A program made the position numbers and the translations under genes. Shown one piece after another: positions 1 to 6,371 of a DNA stretch of 14,837 bases (position 1 is the stretch's first letter; each line of letters opens with the position of its first letter). This DNA comes from an uncultured Alcaligenaceae bacterium (lineage in GTDB: Bacteria; Pseudomonadota; Gammaproteobacteria; Burkholderiales; Burkholderiaceae_B), in contig CALFXX010000160.1 in the NCBI GenBank assembly GCA_937952975.1, positions 1 to 14,837 of the forward strand. Reading direction: 5' to 3'. A model generated the notes under the pieces. It made no database searches. It was not told the origin of the DNA and worked only from the letters and a program-made list of their open reading frames with translations.

Positions 1-321
1 CAGCTTGATGTGCTTGAGCGCCGCTTGGCTGTCAGCGAATACCTGGGTGGCGATCAATACACGATCGCCGATATCGCGGTGTTTCCGTGGTACGGCGGGC
101 TTGTCAAGGGTTGGCTGTATGGCACAGCCGCCGAATTTTTGAGCGTGCAAGACTACAAACACGTTCAGCGCTGGGCCGAAACCATTTACGCTCGGCCAGC
201 AGTTAAGCGCGGGCGCATGGTCAACCGCATGCAGGGCGAGCTTTCAGAGCAACTGCGCGAGCGTCATGATGCCAGCGACTTTGACACTAAGACGCAAGAC
301 AAGATTCAACCGGCCAGTTAA
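1..321 (+). CDS. yghU: YghU-type glutathione-dependent disulfide-bond oxidoreductase, C-terminal part
   Basis: The reading frame is open from base 1, so the gene starts outside the window; only about 106 C-terminal residues are present and the N-terminal thioredoxin-fold, glutathione-binding domain is missing. What remains is the all-helical GST C-terminal domain, with the family signature GDQYTIADIAVFPW (N-capping box) followed by KHVQRWAE, RPAVKRGR and the tail ERHDASDFDT. The tail closely resembles that of E. coli YghU as I remember it, including the acidic/Lys end after DASDF, which supports YghU over other GSTs. Family members are cytosolic and act on glutathione-linked disulfides or organic hydroperoxides. 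The stop codon lies 4 nt from the stop of the convergent GST gene. Confidence 0.88.
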   Translation, partial: QLDVLERRLAVSEYLGGDQYTIADIAVFPWYGGLVKGWLYGTAAEFLSVQDYKHVQRWAETIYARPAVKRGRMVNRMQGELSEQLRERHDASDFDTKTQDKIQPAS

Positions 322-325
322 GCCG

Positions 326-982
326 TTAATTCACCTCAGGCGCACCCGGCTGCTTAGTCGGGTCAGCCTCGTTAAACGCGGGCAAAGCAAAACAACGCTC
401 GGTAATTTCGCATAGTTTTGATGCCAGGCTCGTGTTTGCGCCAAAAAAGCGCACGCCAAACATATGCGAGGCAAGTGCGACATCGGCAAGCGTCGGTGTA
501 TCACCGTGTGCAAATAAACCTGTTGGTGAGCCCTTGGCAGTGAGATGCGCCTCGAGCGCTGCGCTAGACAGATCAAGCCAGTGGCGTGCCCACTTTGTTT
601 GCGCGGCATCGTCTAACGACAATTCGCTTGCGAGGTATTTACGCACGCGCAGTACAGTCAATGGGTGTGTGTCTGCAATACTGACCTGCGCCAACGTACG
701 CACCCTGGCTCGGCCGATAGCATCAGCGGGTAACAAAGGCGTATCGGTAAACGCCTCGTCAAGATACTCAAGAATCGCTGACGATTGCGTGATCAATGCA
801 CCATTGTGAATCAAGGCTGGCACCGCATGCTGCGGATTGATCGCGTTAAAGGCCTCGCTAAAGTGCTCGCCTGAAGGCAGATCAATCATCGTTTCTTGAA
901 ACGCAATCTTTTTTAAGTTCAGTGCAACGCGCACACGGTACGTGGCCAAAGAGCGCCAGTTGCCATAGAGTAAAACGCTCAT
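326..982 (-). CDS. Zeta-like glutathione S-transferase (maleylacetoacetate/maleylpyruvate isomerase family)
   Basis: This 218-residue cytosolic protein has a full two-domain GST layout. The N-terminal thioredoxin fold (about 1-80) contains RSLATYRVRVALNLK, the INPQHAVPALI cis-Pro segment and QSSAILEYLDE, which bind glutathione; a helical C-terminal domain (about 88-205) carries GDTPTLADVALASH. The spacing and the RVRVALNLK helix are zeta-class, the class of MaiA (tyrosine breakdown) and NagL (gentisate breakdown). The usual zeta Ser-Ser-Cys motif is degenerate: Ser11 is kept but Leu12 and Ala13 follow, so the active-site Cys is absent, as in NagL-like forms. No tyrosine or gentisate pathway genes are adjacent, so the substrate is open. 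AGGATC precedes the ATG. The gene is divergent from the sulfurtransferase and convergent with the YghU gene. Confidence 0.83.
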   Translation of the reverse strand: MSVLLYGNWRSLATYRVRVALNLKKIAFQETMIDLPSGEHFSEAFNAINPQHAVPALIHNGALITQSSAILEYLDEAFTDTPLLPADAIGRARVRTLAQVSIADTHPLTVLRVRKYLASELSLDDAAQTKWARHWLDLSSAALEAHLTAKGSPTGLFAHGDTPTLADVALASHMFGVRFFGANTSLASKLCEITERCFALPAFNEADPTKQPGAPEVN

Positions 983-1063
983 GTCGGATCCTATTTAGAA
1001 AAAAATATTAGTCACTACAGTATCAGATTGCGTCACGCCGCTGCACATATTTAACCGATGAGC

Positions 1064-1079
1064 TGGCACACAATTTGCT
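1064..1079 (+). promoter_or_regulatory. Candidate sigma-54 (-24/-12) promoter
   Basis: The sequence CTGGCACACAATTTGCT ends at 1079 (starting at 1063) and matches the RpoN consensus YTGGCACGNNNNTTGCW at every defined position except the G after CAC. The invariant GG (1065-1066) and GC (1077-1078) are exactly 10 bp apart. Transcription would start near 1090, giving a 5' leader of about 37 nt before the ATG at 1127. An enhancer-binding protein is required for such promoters; I could not identify its site in the 80 bp upstream, and no activator gene is in the window. Confidence 0.55.
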
Positions 1080-1126
1080 ATGCCTCAAGCAGGCGTGTTG
1101 CCCCAAACATTTTTAAGGATGTCATC

Positions 1127-1999
1127 ATGAGTGCAGATACCTTACCGATCTTGATTAGCCCCGAGCAATTGGCCGAGCTTCAACAAGCTGAGCCTGTCGT
1201 GATGATTGATACGCGTGATCCCGAAGCTTATGCGGCGGGCCACATCGCTGGTGCAGTGAACCTGCGCGAAATTTTCACGTACTTAGCCACGTCGACACCT
1301 GAAGGCCTTCAAGCCCTTAAAGAAAGTTTTGCAACCCAGTTGGGCGCTGCCGGCATTTCAGGCAAAGAGACTGTGGTGTTTTACGAAGACTCCATGAGCA
1401 GTGGTTATGGCCAGTCGTGCCGTGGCTATTACTTGCTGACTTGGCTGGGTTATCCAAAAGTTAAAGTGCTCAACGGTGGGTTGTCTGCGTGGATTGCCAA
1501 AGGCCTGCCAACGTCAACTGAAGCAACGATCGCTACGCCTTGCGCGTTTCCAGCAGATTTGGTTTGCCCGGATGTGATGGTCACTCTTGATGATGTCAAA
1601 GCAGCGCTGGGTACCAGTACCGTGTTGATGGATGTGCGCGATGTGGACGAGTGGATTGGTGATAGCTCATCGCCTTACGGCAAAGACTACGCACCCCGCA
1701 AAGGACGCTTGCCAGGCGCCAAATGGCTCGAGTGGTATCGCTTCATGAAGCCCTCGGCGCAAGGCCCGATTTTTAAATCGCCCGACGAAGTGCTGGCCGA
1801 GTGTGCCACGGCCGGGATCAAACCGAGCGATGAGATCTATTTGTACTGCTTCAAAGGCGCGCGCGCCTCAAACACCTTCTTGGCTTTGACGCAGGCTGGT
1901 TTTAAAAATGTTCGGATGTACTTTGGATCCTGGAACGAATGGTCGCGTGATCCAGCGCTACCGATTGAGTCGGGTTTGCCGTTTAAGCTTGCCGCTTAA
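1127..1999 (+). CDS. Two-domain rhodanese-type sulfurtransferase (thiosulfate sulfurtransferase family)
   Basis: This 290-residue cytosolic protein transfers sulfane sulfur, probably from thiosulfate, through a cysteine persulfide. The N-terminal rhodanese domain (about 8-128) shows MIDTRDPEAYAAGHIAGAVN and LNGGLSAW; the C-terminal domain (about 152-286) shows LMDVRDVDEW and the active-site loop YCFKGARAS with Cys241. A CxxGxR(A/S) loop is closer to thiosulfate sulfurtransferases (CysA/CysA2 type) than to the CGSGVTA loop of 3-mercaptopyruvate sulfurtransferases. I place the start at 1127 because AAGGAT lies just upstream; an in-frame ATG at 1058 would add 23 residues but overlaps the putative sigma-54 promoter. 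The gene stands alone between a divergent GST and an exported protein, with a strong inverted repeat downstream. Family call is firm; donor and acceptor are not known. Confidence 0.9.
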   Translation: MSADTLPILISPEQLAELQQAEPVVMIDTRDPEAYAAGHIAGAVNLREIFTYLATSTPEGLQALKESFATQLGAAGISGKETVVFYEDSMSSGYGQSCRGYYLLTWLGYPKVKVLNGGLSAWIAKGLPTSTEATIATPCAFPADLVCPDVMVTLDDVKAALGTSTVLMDVRDVDEWIGDSSSPYGKDYAPRKGRLPGAKWLEWYRFMKPSAQGPIFKSPDEVLAECATAGIKPSDEIYLYCFKGARASNTFLALTQAGFKNVRMYFGSWNEWSRDPALPIESGLPFKLAA

Positions 2000-2028
2000 G
2001 CCTAAGCGTCACCGTCAGTGTCATCCTC

Positions 2029-2065
2029 AGCCCTACGGCCTCGAATATCGAGGTCTCGTAGGGCT
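2029..2065. repeat. Hairpin-forming inverted repeat, possible terminator
   Basis: Nine-base perfect arms AGCCCTACG (2029-2037) and CGTAGGGCT (2057-2065) enclose a second six-base stem CCTCGA/TCGAGG (2039-2044, 2048-2053) with a 3-nt loop; the two stems are separated by a 1x3 internal loop. It starts 29 nt after the sulfurtransferase stop. No T-run follows on either strand, so it is not a standard intrinsic terminator; it could stabilise the 3' end or belong to the leader of the next gene. The rest of 2000-2169 shows no convincing gene or promoter. Confidence 0.5.
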
Positions 2066-2169
2066 ATGGTGACAACTGTCTTGAAGGTCGTTGTATAAAG
2101 GACACTTAGCCGGCTCGGATGCGCGCACCGAGACTTCAACAAATTGCTAGAACTGAGTGATCCTAAACA

Positions 2170-2961
2170 ATGTCCATCGGTATGTTTAAACGTAATTTTG
2201 GTCATTTGCTGGCGGTGGCCTTGTTGTGCACCCCGTTTGTTTCGCGGGCAGTGCTGCAAGACGAAATCCAGGTTTACGATGACGCGATCAATGCTAAAGG
2301 TGAATACAGCCTTGAGTTGCATCTGAACACCACGCCTAACGGCTTAAAGACCGGCAACTACAACGGTGAGGTGTTAACCAACGGTAATACGCGCATTACG
2401 CCCGAGTTTGCCTATGGCTTGGGCAACGGTCTTGAGTTGGGCCTGTACGTGAATACCGTGGTCAATAACGGTCGCTGGGATTACGCTGGGTACAAAGCGC
2501 GTTTGAAGTGGTTGCCGATTCTTGAAAAGGATGGTTATCCCTTTTTTGCCGGCGTCAATTTTGAAGTTGGTAACGTGCTGTATCAGTACGATCAATCACG
2601 TTATGGCGCCGAGGCACGGTTTATTCTGGGCAAGAATGTTGATAAGTGGTTATTTGTCGTGAATCCAATCTTTGGGCACGCGCTATCACAACCTTATCGT
2701 ACCGAGGGCCCAAATTTTTCATTGGCTGCCCGCGTCTCACGCGAAGTGACGCCTGAACTTGCCTTAGGGGTTGAGTACTACTCGGATATTGGGCTTTTGA
2801 ATCAAACGATTGCCTATCAACAAACGGGCCAAGCGGCCTTTTTGATGATGTACTGGGAAGGTAAGCCCTTTTCGTTTCAGTTTGGCGTGGGTAAAGGCCT
2901 GACGCAAAATACTGATTCGTTGACTGTGAAGGGCATTATTTCGATTCCGCTGCCCGAGTAA
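2170..2961 (+). CDS. Exported probable outer-membrane beta-barrel protein, function unknown
   Basis: This 263-residue protein has a Sec signal peptide (basic MFKRN, hydrophobic GHLLAVALLCTPF, probable cleavage after SRA near residue 25-26). The mature part is rich in alternating polar/hydrophobic beta segments, Tyr, Asn and Gly (ITPEFAYGLGNGLELGLYVN, PFFAGVNFEVGN, ALGVEYYSDIGLL, FSFQFGVGKGL), typical of an outer-membrane barrel. The N-terminal DEIQVYDDAINAKGEY segment recurs, as I recall, in uncharacterised proteobacterial outer-membrane proteins. The start is uncertain: neither ATG at 2170 nor ATG at 2182 has a good Shine-Dalgarno, and the second gives a more typical signal peptide. It lies between the sulfurtransferase and the dehydrogenase/Tct cluster and could be a channel for that uptake system, but nothing in the sequence proves it. 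Confidence 0.75.
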   Translation: MSIGMFKRNFGHLLAVALLCTPFVSRAVLQDEIQVYDDAINAKGEYSLELHLNTTPNGLKTGNYNGEVLTNGNTRITPEFAYGLGNGLELGLYVNTVVNNGRWDYAGYKARLKWLPILEKDGYPFFAGVNFEVGNVLYQYDQSRYGAEARFILGKNVDKWLFVVNPIFGHALSQPYRTEGPNFSLAARVSREVTPELALGVEYYSDIGLLNQTIAYQQTGQAAFLMMYWEGKPFSFQFGVGKGLTQNTDSLTVKGIISIPLPE

Positions 2962-3079
2962 GTCAGCCAAGCACTCTTCAAAGACTTCGGTATGATTGCG
3001 ACAAGTAGGGCCTGAGCTTCTCGGGCGCCTCATTGAATAACAATCGCTGTACGCGCGACCCACACCAAAGGAAACCAGC

Positions 3080-4156
3080 ATGACCCAAATCCACCGCATC
3101 CCCGTTGACCGTCTGCGTGAGGCCGTCCGGTATTTGGTCAAAGGGTTTGGTAGCGAACCCAAAGAAATCGAACTTGTGACCGAAAATTTGGTGCAAGCGA
3201 ATCTCACTGGCCATGATTCGCACGGCGTTGGCATGTTGCCGCGTTATGCTGAGTCGTATCTTGAAGGCGGCCTAAAACCTAACGCTCACATCGTGAGTCG
3301 GATGGATGGCGGCGCGATGGTAAGCGTCGACGGGCAGGCGGGTTTTGGTCAGGTCATTGGCCACGAGGCAATGGAACTTGGGATTGCTCGCGCCAAGCAG
3401 CACGGAAGCTGTATCGTGGCGCTGGGCAATTCGCATCACTTGTGCCGTATTGGCGCTTGGGCCGAGATGGCTGTGGCCGAAAACCTGATCTCGGTGCACT
3501 TTGTGAATGTGATTTCACGCCCAATCGTGGCGCCCTGGAATGGCGCGGATGCACGCTTTGGTACCAACCCCTTTTGCGTCGGGATCCCTGTTGCGGGTCA
3601 ACCGCCTGTATTGCTTGACTTTGCCACTAGCGTGATTGCGCAAGGTAAGGCGCGTGTGGCCTATAACAAAGGCGAGCAATTGCCTGCCGGGATGTTGATT
3701 GATGACAAAGGCAATCCAACCACCAATCCGGTCTATGCCGTTAAGCCGCCGGCGGGCGCCTTGTGTACCTTTGGTGAGCACAAGGGCTTTGGTTTAGCGC
3801 TCATTTGCGAACTCTTGGGCGGTGCGCTAGCCGGTGGCATGACCACCCACCAGCAAGGCGACGGTAAGCGCCGCGTACTCAACGGTATGCTGACGATTAT
3901 GTTTGATCCTAAAAAACTCTCAGATGGTTCGGTGTTTGAACACGAGATGAAAGCCTTTATTGATTGGGTCAAGGCCTCGCCCGCGCAGGCAGGTACCGAG
4001 GGTGTGCGCGTAGCAGGTGAACCCGAGCGTTTGACACGTGCCGAGCGCCTGGCGAACGGCGTTCCGGTGGACGATAATACTTGGCAAGAAATGATTGCGG
4101 CTTGCAGTAAACTCGGCCTCGATGGGGCAACATTTCAGAAGTTGGCAGGGATGTAG
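3080..4156 (+). CDS. HcxB/YbiC-type NAD(P)-dependent 2-hydroxyacid dehydrogenase (Ldh_2 malate/L-lactate dehydrogenase family)
   Basis: This 358-residue cytosolic enzyme belongs to the Ldh_2 family, which oxidises 2-hydroxyacids (malate, lactate, ureidoglycolate, sulfolactate and others) to 2-oxoacids and is unrelated to classical Rossmann-fold lactate dehydrogenases. Family motifs in order: GHDSHGVGMLPRY (44-56), VDGQAGFGQVIGHEAM, the NSHH catalytic-histidine region (117-120), RFGTNPFCVGIPV, LLDFATSVIAQGK (179-190) and FGEHKGFGLA (231-240). The full length and many blocks agree with E. coli YbiC (HcxB) as I remember it, more than with AllD or ComC. AAAGGAAA at the right spacing supports the ATG at 3080. 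The short gap before it holds a weak GC hairpin (3010-3026). Next come tctB and tctA, so the substrate is plausibly an imported hydroxycarboxylate. The exact substrate is not readable. Confidence 0.9.
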   Translation: MTQIHRIPVDRLREAVRYLVKGFGSEPKEIELVTENLVQANLTGHDSHGVGMLPRYAESYLEGGLKPNAHIVSRMDGGAMVSVDGQAGFGQVIGHEAMELGIARAKQHGSCIVALGNSHHLCRIGAWAEMAVAENLISVHFVNVISRPIVAPWNGADARFGTNPFCVGIPVAGQPPVLLDFATSVIAQGKARVAYNKGEQLPAGMLIDDKGNPTTNPVYAVKPPAGALCTFGEHKGFGLALICELLGGALAGGMTTHQQGDGKRRVLNGMLTIMFDPKKLSDGSVFEHEMKAFIDWVKASPAQAGTEGVRVAGEPERLTRAERLANGVPVDDNTWQEMIAACSKLGLDGATFQKLAGM

Positions 4157-4165
4157 ACGGCTATT

Positions 4166-4294
4166 GCTAGTTTTGGCAGGTCTGTCGATCGATAGCGCTG
4201 CAGATAAGCAGATAGGCGACAGATGCTGCTAATAAAAGCTAGCGGGTCAGAATAGACACCGCTCGCGTAAAACAAGCCAGCGCAAAAAGCTGGC
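4166..4294 (+). other. Structured leader region upstream of tctB
   Basis: Nested complementary segments are present: outer GCTAG (4166-4170) with CTAGC (4239-4243), continued by TTTT/AAAA with one bulged G; middle CTGTCG (4182-4187) with CGACAG (4217-4222); inner CTGC/GCAG (4198-4201, 4208-4211) with a 6-nt loop. A separate hairpin follows, GCCAGC/GCTGGC (4276-4281, 4289-4294), 17 nt before the Shine-Dalgarno-like GGGGA at 4312. No T-run follows either element. This occupies most of the 183-nt gap between the dehydrogenase and tctB. It may be a processing or regulatory leader or simply mRNA-stabilising; it matches no RNA family that I recognise. Confidence 0.35.
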
Positions 4295-4339
4295 GCAGTA
4301 AATAAGAATCTGGGGACAAGATGTTGGTTGGTACCATTG

Positions 4340-4783
4340 ATGTTTGAACGCATCTTAAATGTGCTTTGGTGCCTGCTTGGGCTGGCGACCATGGTGAACT
4401 CGTGGTCGATGGGCTTAACGGGTTCGTTTGGGCCTGAAAGCGGTTTCTTTCCGTTTATCTGTGGCGCGCTCATCACGCTGTGTGGCGTGGGTTTGCTTTT
4501 CAAAGGTGCAAAAACGGCAGCGCCCAAGCCAGAGTGGCCACGGGCTGCGGCGCTGTTTCGTATTTTGGGCGTCGTGGCAGGGTTAATCGCCATGGCCGCC
4601 ACCTTGCCCTATTTAGGCTTTGCCGTAGCAAGTTCAGTGACTACCTTTGTTTTATTACAAACGGTTGAGCGCTCGCGCTTGGTTGAGTCGTTGATCATTA
4701 CCGTGGTTTCAGTGGCCGTTGTCATGCTGGTGTTTGGGCGTCTGCTGGGCATGAATTTGCCGCGCGGCCCCTGGGGGTGGTGA
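4340..4783 (+). CDS. tctB: Tripartite tricarboxylate transporter small membrane subunit TctB
   Basis: TctB is the small inner-membrane subunit of tripartite tricarboxylate transporters, working with TctA and a periplasmic Bug/TctC receptor. The protein (147 residues from ATG 4340) has hydrophobic spans at about 3-22, 36-56, 76-95, 96-114 and 118-140, and the family-typical early GPESGFFPFICG segment after TM1, with a LGxxLP-like end (RLLGMNLPRG). The start is uncertain. A TTG at 4328 would add four residues and sits 11 nt from GGGGA (4312-4316), whereas ATG 4340 is 23 nt away; an out-of-frame ATG at 4321 is best spaced from that site and encodes only 8 residues. The stop overlaps the tctA start by one base (TGATG), indicating translational coupling. 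Confidence 0.85.
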   Translation: MFERILNVLWCLLGLATMVNSWSMGLTGSFGPESGFFPFICGALITLCGVGLLFKGAKTAAPKPEWPRAAALFRILGVVAGLIAMAATLPYLGFAVASSVTTFVLLQTVERSRLVESLIITVVSVAVVMLVFGRLLGMNLPRGPWGW

Positions 4784-6276
4784 TGGACGCAGTCAATGGT
4801 TTGCTGATGGGGTTTTCGGTATTGTTCACCGCCGAAAATCTTTATTTTTGTTTGCTGGGCAGTATTGTTGGCACCCTTGTGGGGGTCTTGCCCGGAATTG
4901 GCCCACTTGCCGCTCTTGCTCTTTTACTGCCCGTGACGTTTCAGTTGTCTGCTGTGGCGGGGCTAGGCATGTTGGCTGCTATTTTTTATGGCGCAATGTA
5001 TGGTGGTTCAACCACTTCTATCCTGGTCAACATTCCAGGTGAGGCCGCCTCAGTCGTGACGGCGCTAGATGGCCACGCCATGGCCAAGCAAGGTCGTGCG
5101 GGCTCGGCGTTAGGGATGGCTGCAATCAGCTCATTTGTGGCGGGTACCTTATCGCTTGTGGCATTGACATTTTTTTCACCCTTGCTCGCCACCGTTGCGC
5201 TTAAATTTGGCCCACCTGAAAATTTTGCGCTGATGGTCTTGGGCCTGGTGTGTACGCTTTACATGATTGGTGGCTCAAAAATCAAAGGTGTGTTGATGAT
5301 CGCCCTTGGATTTTTAGCGGCGATCGTGGGTATTGATATCGTGAACGGGCAAGATCGTTTCACCTTGGGCACGGTCAACCTGTCGGCGGGCATTGAGATT
5401 TTGTCTGTGGTGATTGGCTTGTACGGCGTGTCTGAAATCCTGATGAATTGCGAAACGATCGCAAAAAATCAGGTACTTGCTGAAAAAATTAAAGGGCTTT
5501 GGCCGACTTTCGCTGATTGGCGAGCTTCTTGGAAGCCCATGATGCGGGGCAGCGTACTGGGATTTTTTCTGGGGCTCGTACCAGGTGGTGGGCCCGTGAC
5601 TGCCTCGTTTGTGTCTTACACGCTTGAGCGCCGCATGGCCAAAGACCCCGAGCGCTTTGGTAAAGGAGCGATCGAAGGCGTGGCAGGCCCCGAGGCAGCC
5701 AATAACGCTGCCGTGTCGGGAGGCATGATTCCGTTGTTTACGCTTGGCATCCCTGGCAATGCGGTCACAGCCTTATTGCTTGGCGCCTTGGTGATGCAAG
5801 GTGTGCAACCCGGTCCCATGTTTATTACGCAACGCCCTGACTTGTTTTGGGGCGTGGTTGCCAGCATGTATGTGGGTAATGTGTTCTTGTTGCTGTTGAA
5901 CTTGCCGTTGGTGGGCTTGTGGGTCCAGTGTTTGCGTATCCCTTATCGCGTGTTGTTTCCGCTGATTTTGTTGTTGTCGATTGTGGGCACCTACTCGGCC
6001 AACAAAAATGTATTCGATTTATGGGTGATGATTGGCTTTGGCGTTGTAGGCTATGTCTTGCGCAAGTTGCAGTACGAGTTTTCGCCCTTTTTGATTGCCT
6101 TTGTGTTGGCGCCGATGCTCGAGCAATCGTTGCGGCAGTCAATGGTGATGTCTCCGGATGGGCTGATGATTTTTGCCCATCGACCAATCGCAGCAGTGTT
6201 GATTGTTGGTAGCTTAATTTTGGCAGCCTTGGTGTTTCGTCAGCGCAAGTCGCTCCAACCTAACGGAGACCTGTAA
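4783..6276 (+). CDS. tctA: Tripartite tricarboxylate transporter large permease subunit TctA
   Basis: TctA is the main translocating inner-membrane protein of the transporter, driving secondary uptake of carboxylates handed over by a Bug/TctC protein. The 497-residue product is of normal family length, with about eleven or twelve hydrophobic spans. It carries the internally repeated TctA signatures: GTLVGVLPGIGPLAALALLL in the first half and FFLGLVPGGGPVTASF in the second, plus YGGSTTSILVNIPGEAASV, LDGHAMAKQGRAG, FGPPENFALMVLGL, GVAGPEAANNAAVSGGMIPL and LGIPGNAVTALLLGAL. Start choice: ATG 4783 overlaps the tctB stop by one base; GTG at 4777 or 4780 would add two or one residues. Downstream, a 24-codon ORF begins 2 nt after the stop, and then the first Bug receptor. 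The order B-A-C differs from the classical tctCBA order. Confidence 0.95.
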   Translation: MDAVNGLLMGFSVLFTAENLYFCLLGSIVGTLVGVLPGIGPLAALALLLPVTFQLSAVAGLGMLAAIFYGAMYGGSTTSILVNIPGEAASVVTALDGHAMAKQGRAGSALGMAAISSFVAGTLSLVALTFFSPLLATVALKFGPPENFALMVLGLVCTLYMIGGSKIKGVLMIALGFLAAIVGIDIVNGQDRFTLGTVNLSAGIEILSVVIGLYGVSEILMNCETIAKNQVLAEKIKGLWPTFADWRASWKPMMRGSVLGFFLGLVPGGGPVTASFVSYTLERRMAKDPERFGKGAIEGVAGPEAANNAAVSGGMIPLFTLGIPGNAVTALLLGALVMQGVQPGPMFITQRPDLFWGVVASMYVGNVFLLLLNLPLVGLWVQCLRIPYRVLFPLILLLSIVGTYSANKNVFDLWVMIGFGVVGYVLRKLQYEFSPFLIAFVLAPMLEQSLRQSMVMSPDGLMIFAHRPIAAVLIVGSLILAALVFRQRKSLQPNGDL

Positions 6277-6371
6277 CAATGACGATCTGTGCAACGACTC
6301 AAAGGCCGCTGACGATGACCGTGCGTGCAACACTCGGAGACACCAGACCATGACGATGCGTTCAACCCTCT
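6265..6371 (+). repeat. Three degenerate direct repeats at the tctA/bug junction
   Basis: ATGAC[G/C] followed by a G/T-rich core and CAAC occurs at 6279, 6315 and 6350, with periods of 36 and 35 nt. The second and third copies agree at 17 of 22 positions by hand count. The first and third copies are also both preceded by the same GGAGAC Shine-Dalgarno (6265-6270 and 6336-6341) with exactly 8 nt to the ATG. The third copy is the true start of the Bug gene. This looks like local duplication of a translation-start region. Confidence 0.55.
6279..6353 (+). CDS. Possible 24-residue small ORF coupled to the first bug gene
   Basis: An ATG 2 nt after the tctA stop opens a 24-codon frame ending in TGA at 6351-6353, so it overlaps the bug start in a 4-nt ATGA arrangement. 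It has its own GGAGAC 8 nt upstream. The predicted peptide starts MTICATTQRPL and contains an internal MTVRATL that resembles the MTMRSTL beginning of the Bug signal peptide, because the DNA is repetitive. It has no hydrophobic segment or recognised motif. Most likely its translation carries ribosomes from tctA to bug; whether a stable peptide is made is unknown. Confidence 0.35.
   Translation: MTICATTQRPLTMTVRATLGDTRP

Noticed and set aside
1058..1126. N-terminal extension of the sulfurtransferase from the ATG at 1058
   Set aside because: It overlaps the sigma-54-like promoter, has no Shine-Dalgarno, and the family core begins after the ATG at 1127, which has AAGGAT.
2764..3234. 156-codon minus-strand frame spanning the end of the barrel protein gene and the dehydrogenase start
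   Set aside because: It overlaps two convincing genes and has no recognisable composition or motif.
4276..4294. GCCAGC/GCTGGC hairpin as terminator of the dehydrogenase gene
   Set aside because: No T-run follows, and it lies close to the tctB ribosome site, so it is described as part of the leader instead.
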